From Thermoanaerobaculia bacterium (GTDB lineage: Bacteria; Acidobacteriota; Thermoanaerobaculia; Multivoradales; Multivoraceae): DNA of 64,000 nucleotides. Made by a program: the position numbers and the translations under genes. The notes beneath the pieces are model-generated. The model saw nothing but the letters and a program-made list of their open reading frames with translations, was not told the origin of the DNA and did not search any database. Location: the NCBI GenBank assembly GCA_022826745.1, contig JAJDUI010000014.1, forward strand, positions 1 through 64,000, in the 5' to 3' direction. Shown one piece after another: positions 24,320-34,230 of this stretch; within the stretch, counting starts at the first letter, position 1; the number at the start of each line of letters is the position of its first letter.

Positions 24320-25594
24320 CTAGTTCGCCGCGCTCTCCTCCGTGTACCGCCGCAGCTCGGCGCGGCCGACGACGAGGTGATGGACCTCGTCCGGGCCGTC
24401 CGCGATGCGCAGGGTCCGCTGGCCGGTGTACATGTCGGCGAGCGGGGTCCACTGCGAGACGCCGGTGGCGCCGTGCATCTGGATCGCCTGATCGATGATC
24501 TGGCAGGTGCGCTCGGGGATCATCGCCTTGACGGCATGGACCCACACCCGCGCTTCGCGGTTACCCAGAACGTCCATCGCCTTGGCGGCGCGCAGGACCA
24601 TGAGGCGCATCGCCTCGATGTCGATACGGGCCCGCGACACGACCTCGATGTTCTTGCCGAGCTGGATGATCGGCCGGCCGAAGGCCTCACGCGACATGCC
24701 GCGCTTGACCATCAGGTCGAGCGCCTTCTCGGCCTGACCCACCGACCGCATGCAGTGGTGGATACGGCCCGGGCCCAGCCGGAGCTGGGAGATCTCGAAG
24801 CCGCGGCCCTCGCCGAGCAGGATGTTCTCCTTCGGCACGCGCACGTTGTCCAGCTTGATGTGCATGTGGCCGTGGGGGGCGTGGTCGTGCCCGAAGACCT
24901 TCATCGGTCCCAGGACGTTCACGCCCGGCGTGTCCATCGGCACCAGGATCTGGGACTGCTGGCGGTGCGCCGGTCCGCCCGGGCTCGTCTTGACCATGCA
25001 GATCATGATCTTGCAGCGCGGGTCGCCGGCGCCGGAGATGTAGTACTTCTCGCCCTGGATTAGCCACTCGTCGCCATCGAGGGTCGCGCGGGTGCCGATG
25101 TTCTTCGCGTCCGAAGACGCCAGGTTCGGCTCCGTCATGCCGAAGCAGGAGCGGATCTCGCCGTTCAGCAGGGGCTCCAGCCACTTCTCCTTCTGCTCCT
25201 CCGTGCCGACGCGCTTGAGCACCTCCATGTTGCCGGTGTCCGGCGCACTGCAGTTCATGCACTGCGAGGCGAGCGGGTTCTTGCCCAGTTCCTGGGCGAT
25301 ATAGGCGTAGTCGAGGTTCTTCAGGCCTTCGCCCGTCTCCGCGTCCGGCAGGAAGAAGTTCCACAGGCCCATCTCCCTGGCCTTGGCCTTGGCGCCGTCG
25401 AGCAGCTCCAGCTGCCCCTCGCCGTAGCTCCAGCGGTCCTCCCGCCCTTCGCCGCGGCGGTAGTACTCCTCGGTGATCGGCTCGACGTAGTCGGCCATGA
25501 AGTTCTTGACCTTCGTCAGAAGCGGCTTAGCCCCCTCGGACATCGAAAGGTCGTACAACTCGGCGTCGATGCCGAACGGGTCGAGATCGGGCAT
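24320..25594 (-). CDS. Acyl-CoA dehydrogenase
   Basis: A 424-aa flavoenzyme predicted to introduce an alpha,beta double bond into an acyl-CoA. Family landmarks are readable: CFGMTEPNLASSDAKNI (FAD-binding strand, about 150-166), WLIQGEKYYISGAGDPRCK, AFGRPIIQLGKNIEVVSR in the C-terminal helical domain, and the late QMHGATGVSQWTPLADMY. The start has an AAGGAG site 7-8 nt upstream. The length is standard, and it is monocistronic here, divergent from the TonB receptor. Chain-length preference cannot be read from sequence. Confidence 0.88.
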   Translation of the reverse strand: MPDLDPFGIDAELYDLSMSEGAKPLLTKVKNFMADYVEPITEEYYRRGEGREDRWSYGEGQLELLDGAKAKAREMGLWNFFLPDAETGEGLKNLDYAYIAQELGKNPLASQCMNCSAPDTGNMEVLKRVGTEEQKEKWLEPLLNGEIRSCFGMTEPNLASSDAKNIGTRATLDGDEWLIQGEKYYISGAGDPRCKIMICMVKTSPGGPAHRQQSQILVPMDTPGVNVLGPMKVFGHDHAPHGHMHIKLDNVRVPKENILLGEGRGFEISQLRLGPGRIHHCMRSVGQAEKALDLMVKRGMSREAFGRPIIQLGKNIEVVSRARIDIEAMRLMVLRAAKAMDVLGNREARVWVHAVKAMIPERTCQIIDQAIQMHGATGVSQWTPLADMYTGQRTLRIADGPDEVHHLVVGRAELRRYTEESAAN

Positions 25595-25959
25595 GGCTCT
25601 CTTGCTCCTTCTCCCAGAAAGTCAGGGCTCTGTGATTTGAGGTCGCGAAGCTATCGCAGCCGGCCGGCGGACGCCACAGCCGGGCGGCCCGGTCGCCGTT
25701 TCGGGCGGCCGCCTGATTCAAGAACCGGAATCCGGGATCCGAATCATGGATCCGCCGGATCCAGAGCTTCGTAGGAGATCCGTCCAGGACAGTGAATTGC
25801 CGTCCTGGTACGTCTGAGAGCCAACCGGCGTCCGAACTCGAAAAACCCGCGTGGAAACGACACCAAACGGCCCGACCGGGTGCTCGTCCGACCCCTGTCA
25901 CAAGAACTGGCATCCGCCTTGCTCAACCGACCTGTGCCCCACAACTGGAGGGAACTTCC
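25595..25959. other. Divergent intergenic region
   Basis: This gap of 365 nt separates the divergent acyl-CoA dehydrogenase and TonB receptor genes and probably holds both promoters. A short GGATCC-based palindrome lies near 25733-25758. No clear promoter consensus, RNA or small gene was found. Confidence 0.4.
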
Positions 25960-28689
25960 GTGTTGTCACATCTTCAAACCGAGAACCGAAAAGACCGCAT
26001 CGGCCTGAGCCGAAGCGCGGTCCTCGGTCTATGCGCCGCCCTGGCGCTTGTTTTCCTGGCGGTCCCATCGGCCGCTCAACTCACCGGTCGGTTGGCCGGA
26101 CAGGTCATGGACGCCGACGGCACAGCGCTTCCCGGCGTCACGGTAACCGTCAACTCGCCCAACCTGATGGGCTCCCGAACCGATTTCGCGGACGCCGAAG
26201 GCGGCTTCAGCTTCCCCAGCCTGCCGCCGGGCGTCTACACCGTCGAAGCCGAGTTGGATGGCTTCATCCCGCAACAACGGACCGAGGTCGAAGTCCGACT
26301 GAACCGCGTCACGGAAATCCACTTCTCGATGCCGGCGGGCGAGTTCGGTGAAGAAGTGATGGTCGTCGCCGAAACTCCCGTAGTCGATCCTGAGCAGGTG
26401 TCGACCTCGCAGACGTTCGGCGCCGAGTACCTGAAGAAGGCCTCGATCGGCTCCGCGAACCGGAGCTACCAGAGTGTGCTGACCGACGTCGGCGGCGTCG
26501 CGGGCGGATCGAACCCAAATGTGTTCGGCTCGACTCTGGGCGAAAACTCCTTCGTCGTGGACGGCGTGAACACGACGGACCCGGTCACTGCGACCTGGAA
26601 CATCAACATGAACTTCGACACGGTCCAGGAGATCAACTTCGAGACCAGCGGATTCGAGGCTCGCTACGGAAACGCGACCGGCGGCGTGGTCAACGTCGTC
26701 ACGAAGTCCGGCGGCAACTCGTTCTCGGGCAGTCTGGACGTGCGCTACCGCGACACCGACTTCAACACCAGCGGCGAACACTTCGACACGGACGACAACG
26801 TCGTCGAGTTCCAGGAGACTGCCGCAACGCTGGGCGGCCCGATCCGCCGGGACGAACTCTGGTTCTTCGCCGCGGCCAACCCGGTGAGGTCGAAGAACAC
26901 CCCCACCGAGTCGCCGGCCACCCGCGACTTCGAAGGCATGAACCTCAACGGCAAGCTGACGTGGCAGGTCAACCCGGAGTGGCAGTTCACCGGCCGGTAC
27001 ATCGGCGAAGACGCAACGATCACCAACGCCAACGCTTCCCGCTCCGTGGCGCCGGAAGCCACGCGCTACCAGGAGCAGCCGAAGACAATTCTCGGCGTGG
27101 ACGCGCTCGGACTGCTGACCTCGAACCTGCAGTGGCACATCAAGGCCGGCACGGTCCGCGGCGAGCTGAACTCGTTCCCGCAGAGCCGCGACTTCGACAC
27201 GATCGGTCACGTCGACTCCTTCGGCGACGGCTCGCGTTCGGTGAACTACACGAACCAGCAGTTCTCGACCCGCGACCGGGACGACCTGACGACGAATCTG
27301 GTCTGGTTCACCGATGGCGCCGCGGGCGACCACCAAGTCGAGGTGGGCGTGGAGTACGCCAGCAACTTCTTCGCCAGCCAGAACAATGCCACCGGCGGCG
27401 GCTACTCGTTTGGCGACCGTTTCGGCGCGCCCTACACGCTCCTCTTCTCGCCCATCGAGTCGCCAGCCGAGAACGACGGCAGGCATTTCACCGCGTACAT
27501 CCAGGACACGTGGCGCGTACTGCCGAACCTGACGCTCAAGCTCGGTCTGCGCCACGATGAAGTCGCCTTCGAGAACGACATCGGCGACGAAGTGGCGGCC
27601 CTGTCCAAGCTGCAGCCGCGATTCGGAATCGCCTGGGATATCGGCGGCGACGCCAGGACAGTCGCTCGCGCAAACTGGGGCCGCTTCATGCACCCGAACG
27701 CCCTCACGCTGCCGAGCTTCGCGAGGGTCAACCAGTTCCCGACCGTCCGCTGGATCTCCTGCTCCACTTTCCGGGCCCAACTCGGCGCGAACTGCCGCGA
27801 CGCGTACCCCGGTGAACAGACAGTCGGCGGCCTGACCTTCTCGAACTGGATCGCCGACCCCGCGGGGTTCGATCCGAACGGCTGGTTCTACAACACGGTG
27901 TTCTCGAGTACCGCGAGCAGGATCTCGGCCGATCTCGAGCCGACCTACGCCGACCAGTGGAGCGTCGGCGTCGAACGGGAACTGACCCGACGCACATCGA
28001 TCGGCCTGACCTACATCACCAAGGAGACCCTGGACATCTTCGAAGACACCTGCAATGGCAACCTGCCGGCGCCGGCCGCCGGGGCGGACTGCGACTTCTA
28101 CGTCATGGCGAACCTGCCGGTACTGGTGCGCGACTACAGCGGCTTCGTCCTCGACTTCGAGTCCCGCTTCACGGACTGGTTCCACGTTCTCGCTTCGTAC
28201 ACGAACTCCGAGTCCGAGGGAAACGTCGGCTACACGCAGAACGCCGGCGTTGACTTCGACATCTATCCGGACCACTTCGAGAACACGTACGGGTATCTCT
28301 CGGACCACCGCAGGCACCGGGTCAAGGTGAACGGCTTCGTCGATCTGCCGCTCGACTTCGGGCTGGCGGTCGAGGGTTTCTGGTCGTCCGCGGGCGTCTA
28401 CGCGCCGACGGAAGCATCCGAGACCTACGGCCGTATCTTCACGGAGCGGCGCGGCAGCCGGGAAGCGAACGACCGCTACGGCATGGACGTCCAGCTATCG
28501 AAGGGCTTCGTCTTCGGACGCGACCTGCGCTTCGAACTGATCGGCGCGGTGTTCAACGTCTTCGACGAAGAGCAGGTCACGACGGTCTGCACACGAGTCG
28601 AGGGTTGCGCGGGCGGCCTGGACCTGGATGCAGCCACGGCATACGTGCAGCCGCGGCGCTTCGAAGCGGGAATCCGTTTCGAGTTCTAG
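25960..28689 (+). CDS. Oar-like TonB-dependent receptor
   Basis: 909 aa from a GTG at 25960, chosen because CTGGAGGGA lies about 7 nt upstream and the signal peptide (hydrophobic core about 17-35, ending PSAAQ) then has normal length. Next come a carboxypeptidase-regulatory-like domain (GQVMDADGTALPGVTVTV...FSFPSLPPGVYTVEAELDG), a plug domain (SFVVDGVNTTDP, RYGNATGGVVNVVTKSG) and a large barrel ending in RRFEAGIRFEF with a terminal aromatic residue. Receptors of this type import large substrates or bind extracellular matter in Acidobacteriota and Myxococcota; the ligand is unknown. Confidence 0.88.
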   Translation: MLSHLQTENRKDRIGLSRSAVLGLCAALALVFLAVPSAAQLTGRLAGQVMDADGTALPGVTVTVNSPNLMGSRTDFADAEGGFSFPSLPPGVYTVEAELDGFIPQQRTEVEVRLNRVTEIHFSMPAGEFGEEVMVVAETPVVDPEQVSTSQTFGAEYLKKASIGSANRSYQSVLTDVGGVAGGSNPNVFGSTLGENSFVVDGVNTTDPVTATWNINMNFDTVQEINFETSGFEARYGNATGGVVNVVTKSGGNSFSGSLDVRYRDTDFNTSGEHFDTDDNVVEFQETAATLGGPIRRDELWFFAAANPVRSKNTPTESPATRDFEGMNLNGKLTWQVNPEWQFTGRYIGEDATITNANASRSVAPEATRYQEQPKTILGVDALGLLTSNLQWHIKAGTVRGELNSFPQSRDFDTIGHVDSFGDGSRSVNYTNQQFSTRDRDDLTTNLVWFTDGAAGDHQVEVGVEYASNFFASQNNATGGGYSFGDRFGAPYTLLFSPIESPAENDGRHFTAYIQDTWRVLPNLTLKLGLRHDEVAFENDIGDEVAALSKLQPRFGIAWDIGGDARTVARANWGRFMHPNALTLPSFARVNQFPTVRWISCSTFRAQLGANCRDAYPGEQTVGGLTFSNWIADPAGFDPNGWFYNTVFSSTASRISADLEPTYADQWSVGVERELTRRTSIGLTYITKETLDIFEDTCNGNLPAPAAGADCDFYVMANLPVLVRDYSGFVLDFESRFTDWFHVLASYTNSESEGNVGYTQNAGVDFDIYPDHFENTYGYLSDHRRHRVKVNGFVDLPLDFGLAVEGFWSSAGVYAPTEASETYGRIFTERRGSREANDRYGMDVQLSKGFVFGRDLRFELIGAVFNVFDEEQVTTVCTRVEGCAGGLDLDAATAYVQPRRFEAGIRFEF

Positions 28690-28772
28690 TAGCCATGTAG
28701 CCGTTCGCTAGCCCGTCAGTGGCCAGCGGACGGCCAGGGTCCGGCGTCTCAAAAGGGGCGAGGCGCCGGGCC

Positions 28773-29312
28773 CTATCCCACCTCCACGGCGGAAGCACGA
28801 CTCAAGTCGCGCAGGCGGCCGGCCTGCTCCTCGCTCAGGCCGTGGATCCGCAACAACAACCGGCCGTTGGCGACGTGGTGATCCAGATCCGAAGCCCGGC
28901 CTCGGCCGCTCCGGATCCCTCGGCCAGGCAGCAGCCCACCTTCCCAGAGCACCCGCAGGACGGTCATCAGGATGAGCCCGAGCGCCGTGCCCTCGTACGT
29001 CACGACGCCTACCGGCGGACCGGCGACGATCGACATGCCGCCGGTCGGCAGCGGGTAGGCCAGTGCAGTGCCGGCCGCCAGGCCGAAGGCGGTGAGGCCG
29101 CCGAGGACGGCGCCGGCCAGGGCGAACAGCAACACCCGGGATTTCGGCTTCGGCAGCGGCAGTTCGCCTTCTTCCAGCGGCGCCGGACTCCGCACTTCGA
29201 CCTGCGAGGCCGCGACGCCCGACTCGAGCACCGCTTCGACGACGGCACGCACGTCCTCGACCCGCTCGAACACGGCCTCGACGACGAGAGGGTCCTGGGT
29301 GGCCGCGGTCAC
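28773..29312 (-). CDS. actD: Alternative complex III subunit, DUF3341
   Basis: 179 aa from a GTG at 29312 that overlaps the stop of the NrfD-like gene (GTGA). An N-terminal soluble part (VVEAVFERVEDVRAVVEAVLESG) precedes two hydrophobic helices (VLLFALAGAVLGGLTAFGLAA and IVAGPPVGVVTYEGTALGLIL) and a C-terminal soluble tail, matching DUF3341/ActD of the quinol-oxidising alternative complex III. It is the last gene of the operon; no actE or actF follows before the convergent TonB receptor. Confidence 0.8.
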   Translation of the reverse strand: MTAATQDPLVVEAVFERVEDVRAVVEAVLESGVAASQVEVRSPAPLEEGELPLPKPKSRVLLFALAGAVLGGLTAFGLAAGTALAYPLPTGGMSIVAGPPVGVVTYEGTALGLILMTVLRVLWEGGLLPGRGIRSGRGRASDLDHHVANGRLLLRIHGLSEEQAGRLRDLSRASAVEVG

Positions 29313-30706
29313 GCAGCCCCTCCTCCGGGCACCGGTGACGCCGCCGCGGACGTCGGCGCGGCCTCGGAAGGCTGCCCGCTCTCGCCACCGCTCCCCGCGT
29401 GCCGCCAGCCTTCCCGCATCTCCCACACGGAAACGATCGGCAGCAACTGGGTGAACGTGAAGTAGAGGCAGGCGAAGACGCCAACCGCCCCGATCATGAT
29501 CCCCAGTTCCACCCAGCTCGGCATGTAGTCGCCGATGCTGTAGGCCAGCCGCGGCGTCGACAGGGCCGGCACGACGATCAGGAACCGTTCGAGCCACATG
29601 CCGACGAGTACGCCGCAGCCGACCAGCGCGGTCGGCAGCGGCCGCCGGCCGCGCGGGAAAGAGAGGACGGCGACCGGAATCACCAGGTTGACCACGACCA
29701 TCGTCCAGAACGGGACCGCGAAGTCGCCGTGCAGCAGGACGTGGTGCACGTTCTTCTCGAACAGGTCGCCGCTGTACCAGACGGTCAGGTGCTCGGCGAA
29801 CGTGAAGTAGCCCCAGACCAGGGACATCGTCACGAACAGGAGCCCCAAGTTGTTGAACACCCGGTCGGTCAGGAAGCGTTCGAGAGCGAGGCCGCGGCGT
29901 AGCAGCGCCATCGCGATCATCAGCACCGCGATCCCGGAGAAGATCGCCCCGACGACGAAGTAGGGCCCGAAGATCGTGCTCTTCCAGCCCGGCGTCTGGG
30001 TCATCGCGAAGTCCCAGGACACGATCGTGTGAACCGAGACGGCGACCGGGATGATCACGACGGCAAGAATGCGGATCCCCCACTCCAGGCTGTGCCATTG
30101 CTGCGCCGTGCCGCGCCAGCCGAGCGCCAGGACCGCGTAGAAGCGCTTCTTCAGGCCGGCCGCCGCCCGGTCCCGCATGACCGCCGCGTCCGGGATCAGC
30201 GGCAGGAACAGGTAGAGGGCGCTGCCGATGATGTAGGTCGTGATCGCGGCGATGTCCCAGACCAGCGGCGACCGGAAGTTGGGCCACAGCATCCGGCTGT
30301 TCGGGTACGGGATCATGTAGTAGAAGATCGCGACCCGGCCGAGGTGAATCAGCGGGAACAGGCCGCCGATCGCGAGCGCGAACAGGGTGATCGCCTCGGC
30401 CGAACGGGTCACCGGCCGCCGCCACTCCGCCTTCGTCACCCGCAGGATCGCCGAGATCAGCGTGCCGGCGTGGCTGATGCCGATCCAGAAGACGAAGTTG
30501 ATGATGTAGAAGCCCCAGAACACCGGCCGGTTGATGCCGGTGACGCCGATGCCGTTTGCGATCTGGTAGCCCCAGCAGTAGATGAAGACCAGCGCCAGCG
30601 CGCCGCTCGCGAGGGAACCGACGAGCAGACCCGGACGCCGGCGGTCGAGGCGGCCGAGCAGTTGGCCGTCGAGCGCGGCGGCCGAGGGCTGGGACTCCGC
30701 CGTCAC
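29309..30706 (-). CDS. actC: NrfD/PsrC-like quinol oxidoreductase membrane subunit
   Basis: 465 aa from a GTG at 30706 overlapping the Fe-S gene stop (GTGA). About ten transmembrane helices are visible; NRPVFWGFYIINFVFWIGISHAGTLISAILRV is the typical NrfD/ActC quinol-site region, and WGYFTFAEHLTVWYSG and MWLERFLIVVPAL recur in ActC. It anchors the complex in the inner membrane and is expected to oxidise menaquinol or ubiquinol. The length is normal for the family. Confidence 0.88.
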   Translation of the reverse strand: MTAESQPSAAALDGQLLGRLDRRRPGLLVGSLASGALALVFIYCWGYQIANGIGVTGINRPVFWGFYIINFVFWIGISHAGTLISAILRVTKAEWRRPVTRSAEAITLFALAIGGLFPLIHLGRVAIFYYMIPYPNSRMLWPNFRSPLVWDIAAITTYIIGSALYLFLPLIPDAAVMRDRAAAGLKKRFYAVLALGWRGTAQQWHSLEWGIRILAVVIIPVAVSVHTIVSWDFAMTQTPGWKSTIFGPYFVVGAIFSGIAVLMIAMALLRRGLALERFLTDRVFNNLGLLFVTMSLVWGYFTFAEHLTVWYSGDLFEKNVHHVLLHGDFAVPFWTMVVVNLVIPVAVLSFPRGRRPLPTALVGCGVLVGMWLERFLIVVPALSTPRLAYSIGDYMPSWVELGIMIGAVGVFACLYFTFTQLLPIVSVWEMREGWRHAGSGGESGQPSEAAPTSAAASPVPGGGAA

Positions 30707-31404
30707 TCGGCTGGCTCCCTCCACTCGGAACCGCTCAGGTAGACGACGCCCGGCCGGGTATCCAGATCGCCCAGCAGGCTGAACGCCCGCGGCGACTCGG
30801 CCCACTTCGACACTCCGCTGTCCGGATCCTCGAGATCGCCGAACGTGATCGCCTTCGTCGGACACGACTGCTGGCAGGCGGTCCGGATGTCGCCGTCCGC
30901 GACCTCCCGGTCCTCCTGGGCGGCCTCGTCCTTGCCGGCCTGAATACGCTGGACGCAGAACGTGCACTTCTCCATCACCCCGCCCGGCCGAACGCTGACG
31001 TCCGGGTTCAACTGGGAGTCGAGCGGCGCCGGGAACTCGGCGTCGAACCAGTTGAAGACGCGCACCGTGTACGGGCAGTTGTTGGCACAGAACCGCGTGC
31101 CGATGCAGCGGCTGTACACCATCGCGTTCAGCCCTTCCGGGTTGCGGTACGTCGCGTAGACCGGGCAGACCGGCTCGCAGGGCGCGGCGCCGCACTGCTG
31201 GCAGAGCACCGGCATGAAGCGCGTGCGGACGTTCGGGAACTCGCCCTCGTAGTAGCGCTCGATCCGCAGCCAGTGCATCGCCCGGCCCTCGCGGGCCTGT
31301 TCCTCGCCAACCGTCTGGATGTTGTTCTCGGCCGCGCAGGCGACGACGCAGGCCTCGCAGCCCGTGCAGCGGTCGAGATCGATGGCCATGCCCCAGCGCG
31401 TCAT
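30703..31404 (-). CDS. Fe-S subunit (ferredoxin-like half of ActB)
   Basis: 233 aa; the ATG at 31404 follows GAGGAAAG and overlaps the upstream stop (ATGA). Cys clusters are CTGCEACVVAC near residue 14, CQQCGAAPCEPVC near 70, CIGTRFCANNC near 100, and CTFC with CQQSCPTKAI, consistent with three to four [4Fe-4S] centres of the DmsB/PsrB type. In most ACIII operons this module is fused to the molybdopterin-like module in one ActB; here it is a separate gene. It would pass electrons between the membrane subunit and the cytochrome. Confidence 0.85.
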   Translation of the reverse strand: MTRWGMAIDLDRCTGCEACVVACAAENNIQTVGEEQAREGRAMHWLRIERYYEGEFPNVRTRFMPVLCQQCGAAPCEPVCPVYATYRNPEGLNAMVYSRCIGTRFCANNCPYTVRVFNWFDAEFPAPLDSQLNPDVSVRPGGVMEKCTFCVQRIQAGKDEAAQEDREVADGDIRTACQQSCPTKAITFGDLEDPDSGVSKWAESPRAFSLLGDLDTRPGVVYLSGSEWREPAE

Positions 31405-33692
31405 GCCTTTCCTCCATCGTGCGGCGCCCAGCCGACCGGAATCTCCTCGGCCTGCCGCAGGCCGCGGCCGTAGATCACCGGCCGTTCGCTGCGGCGCGGC
31501 CGGCGCAGCCGCTCGACCCGCACCCGAACACCGCTCTGCGCGAACGCTCCGACACCAGCGACCCGGCGGTTCGCGTCCAGCAATACGTTCACATTGACAC
31601 CGCGGCCGCGCGCGTAGCGGCCGTAGTCCGCGTAGCCGCCGCCGACCGGCACCCCCACACAGCCCGGCCGCACCGTGGGAAGGACGATGACCGGCAGGTC
31701 GATCTCGACCGCGGTTCCGGTCAGCCGCACGATGTCGCCGGTGTGGATGCCGAGACGGTCCGCGTCCTCGGTGGCGACTTCGGCCCAGGACCCCCACATG
31801 ACGGTCGACAGCGGGTCTGGCAACTCCTGCAGCCACGGCCGGTTCGCGCCCCGGCCGTCGCCGCTTTTCACCGACTCGAACGGAATCAGCGTGAAGGACT
31901 CCACGCCCGCGGGAGCTGCGGGCGCAGGCATGGAAGCCGGATCGGGAAGCCCGGCAGGCGCGCCGTCCCCGTCGACCTGAGCCGACCGAACGGGCGCGCG
32001 CCGCATTCCCGCCGTTCCGACCAGGCCGCCGGCGTCCGTCGTCCGCCGCACGAACTGACGCGCGTTCAGGGCACCCGCGATCAGGGATTCGGGCAGCGCG
32101 CCGGCATCCTCGGCATCGGCTCTCGTCGCGGTGAAGACATCGCTGAGCGAGGCCTCGACCGCCTCCTGGAAGCCCGGCCAGGGCAACGCACTGCCGGCGG
32201 CCGCGGCAAGCGCCAGGGCCACGTCGCCCGGATGCCGCGCCTCACCCCGCGGGGCCACAGTCGGCGATGCGATGAGCAGCGCCGGCATTCCGCGCACCGG
32301 GTCCGGCTCCACCGCCTGGAAGCGTTCCAAGTCGGTCTGGATCGGGAGCACGACATCGGCCCGCAGCGCCGTGTCGTCGAAGAAGGCGGAGAGAGCGATC
32401 ACCGTGCCGGCGCCCTCGAAGGCAGCCTCGAACCCCGGCATCCCGTGGAGCGGATCGGCCTCCGACACGACGAGCACGCTCGACTCGCCAGCGCCGTCCA
32501 GCCGGTCCGCCAGCGCCGCCGGTGACACGGCCGCGTCGGCATCGCCGGCCAGCCGGTCTTCGAAGCCGAAGTCGACCCCGGCGAAGACCCCGCCCTCACG
32601 GCCCACCGCGCCGAGCAACAGGTTGAGCGCGAGCGCGGCGGCGCCCGCGGCGACACCGTTTTCGCCGTCGAGCGCCGAGCCGCCGACCATCACCAGGGGC
32701 CGGCGGCTGCGCGCGAGCTCGGCGGCGAGGCGTTCGATCCGGCTCGCGTCGATACCGCAGCGTTCGGCCGTCGCCGTCAGGTCGGGCGGCGCTTCGGGAA
32801 ACAGCATCTCGTAGGCCGCCCGCTCCTCCTCCCCGACCGTTCCCGAGCCGAGCAGGAGACCGGCGAGGCCGCGCGCGAAGAAACCCTCGCTGCCCGGGCG
32901 CACCGGCAGCCAGTCGTCCGCGTTCGCCGCGGTCAGCGAGTGGCGCGCCTCGACCTGCACCAGCTTGCCGCGCCGGTCGGCGGTCAGCTCGGCCCAGGCG
33001 CCTGCGAAGTGGGCGGCGCTCCGCCAACCGTCGAGGAAGGGCGCGCCGATGCTGAGCACGTAGTCGGCTCGGGCCATGTCATACGCCGGCCGGCAAGCCT
33101 CTCCGAAGGTCAGGCGAGCCGCCTCACGCTCCACAACCAGGTCGGCTGATTGCCAGTGCACCGGCGGCGGCGCGCCGACCACGGCCGCCAACCGTCGCCA
33201 CAGGCCAAGCAGCGGCCCCGATGGCGCGCCGGACACAACGGTCGTCGCCTCCGGAGCGGCCATGATCGCCGTCGCCGCGGACTCGAGCGCTTCCTCCCAC
33301 GACACCGGCTCCAGTTCGCCCGAAGCGCCGCGCCGCATCGGCTCCGTCACCCGGTCCGGGTGATACAGCTCCTGGAGGGCCGAGTGCCCAAGGGCGCAAA
33401 CGCCGCCCGCGTTGACGAAGCCTGACGGCAACCCCTCGATCTTCTTCGCCAGCCGGTCGACGGTCCGCACCTCGATCTCGCAACCGGCGCCGCACTGCCC
33501 GCAGATCGACCGCCGCCACACGGACGCGCCCGGCAGGGCGGTGCTCCGCCGCGCCGGCGACTCGATCCACTCCTCGTCCCGGCGGCGGCAGCCCTGCAGC
33601 ACCGCCACGCCGGCGGCCGCGTAGACCTTGAAGAAGTCCCGCCGCCCGATCGTGACCCGCGGCTCGCCGCGCTTACTCTCGTTGCCGCTCAT
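31401..33692 (-). CDS. Molybdopterin-oxidoreductase-family subunit (large half of ActB)
   Basis: A 763-aa protein with a twin-arginine-type signal (GRRDFFKVYAAAGVAVLQGC; R17-R18). Cys residues C64, C67, C71 and C99 (CGQCGAGCEIEV...GGVCALG) form the N-terminal [4Fe-4S] site. The body aligns with molybdopterin-binding enzymes (YHPDRVTEPMRRG, HTGDIVRLTGTAVEI near the C terminus). In ACIII this subunit normally lacks the cofactor and has a structural or electron-transfer role; whether the pocket is empty here cannot be judged. It follows the cytochrome gene by 7 nt. Confidence 0.82.
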   Translation of the reverse strand: MSGNESKRGEPRVTIGRRDFFKVYAAAGVAVLQGCRRRDEEWIESPARRSTALPGASVWRRSICGQCGAGCEIEVRTVDRLAKKIEGLPSGFVNAGGVCALGHSALQELYHPDRVTEPMRRGASGELEPVSWEEALESAATAIMAAPEATTVVSGAPSGPLLGLWRRLAAVVGAPPPVHWQSADLVVEREAARLTFGEACRPAYDMARADYVLSIGAPFLDGWRSAAHFAGAWAELTADRRGKLVQVEARHSLTAANADDWLPVRPGSEGFFARGLAGLLLGSGTVGEEERAAYEMLFPEAPPDLTATAERCGIDASRIERLAAELARSRRPLVMVGGSALDGENGVAAGAAALALNLLLGAVGREGGVFAGVDFGFEDRLAGDADAAVSPAALADRLDGAGESSVLVVSEADPLHGMPGFEAAFEGAGTVIALSAFFDDTALRADVVLPIQTDLERFQAVEPDPVRGMPALLIASPTVAPRGEARHPGDVALALAAAAGSALPWPGFQEAVEASLSDVFTATRADAEDAGALPESLIAGALNARQFVRRTTDAGGLVGTAGMRRAPVRSAQVDGDGAPAGLPDPASMPAPAAPAGVESFTLIPFESVKSGDGRGANRPWLQELPDPLSTVMWGSWAEVATEDADRLGIHTGDIVRLTGTAVEIDLPVIVLPTVRPGCVGVPVGGGYADYGRYARGRGVNVNVLLDANRRVAGVGAFAQSGVRVRVERLRRPRRSERPVIYGRGLRQAEEIPVGWAPHDGGKA

Positions 33693-33699
33693 CCCGTCC

Positions 33700-34230
33700 T
33701 CACCGGTGGCAGGCCAGGCAGTCGTCGCTGGCTTCGTTCTCGCGGTGACACTCGACGCACCAACCCATGTCGGCGACGTTGCGCACCGGCTCGGCCACCG
33801 TCATCGAAGCCACGTCGCCATGACAGGTCAGGCACTCGATACCGGCGCGCGCATGGGCCCGATGGTTGAAGTGGACCATCGCCGAGTCCGGGATCACGTT
33901 CACCTTCGCCCACAGGATCGGCTCCCGATTCTCATTCGCGAGCATCACCTTCTGGACTTCGGGATGGTCGGGAATCTCCCTCCGATGACAACCGGCACAG
34001 GCCTGCACCGACGGCATCCCCGCGTGCACTCCCTCCTCCGCACCCCGATGGCAACGAACGCACTCCAGCCCGGCCTCGATATGAACCTGGTGGTCGTAAC
34101 CAATCGGCTGTTCAGGAGTAGGCAGATTCTGCCTCGGCCCACAGCCCAAGACCACGATCGCGAAGACCCCAGCCAAACCGACAGCCAACCGCCGACCCCC
34201 AACCCCAGCAGCCCAGCGGCCATCGACCAC
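33700..34230 (-). CDS. Pentaheme c-type cytochrome lipoprotein (ActA-like)
   Basis: 176 aa from a GTG at 34230, giving a lipoprotein signal with lipobox VVLGC (C30). Five CXXCH motifs are visible: CVRCH (57), CAGCH (78), CLTCH (133), CVECH (158) and CLACH (171), with extra His residues for bis-His ligation, as in cytochrome c3-type ActA. It is the first gene of the ACIII operon. The chosen start lies right at the edge of repeat copy 2, so the N terminus may be misplaced by a few codons. It would accept electrons from the Fe-S subunits and deliver them to a terminal oxidase or soluble carrier. Confidence 0.78.
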   Translation of the reverse strand: MVDGRWAAGVGGRRLAVGLAGVFAIVVLGCGPRQNLPTPEQPIGYDHQVHIEAGLECVRCHRGAEEGVHAGMPSVQACAGCHRREIPDHPEVQKVMLANENREPILWAKVNVIPDSAMVHFNHRAHARAGIECLTCHGDVASMTVAEPVRNVADMGWCVECHRENEASDDCLACHR

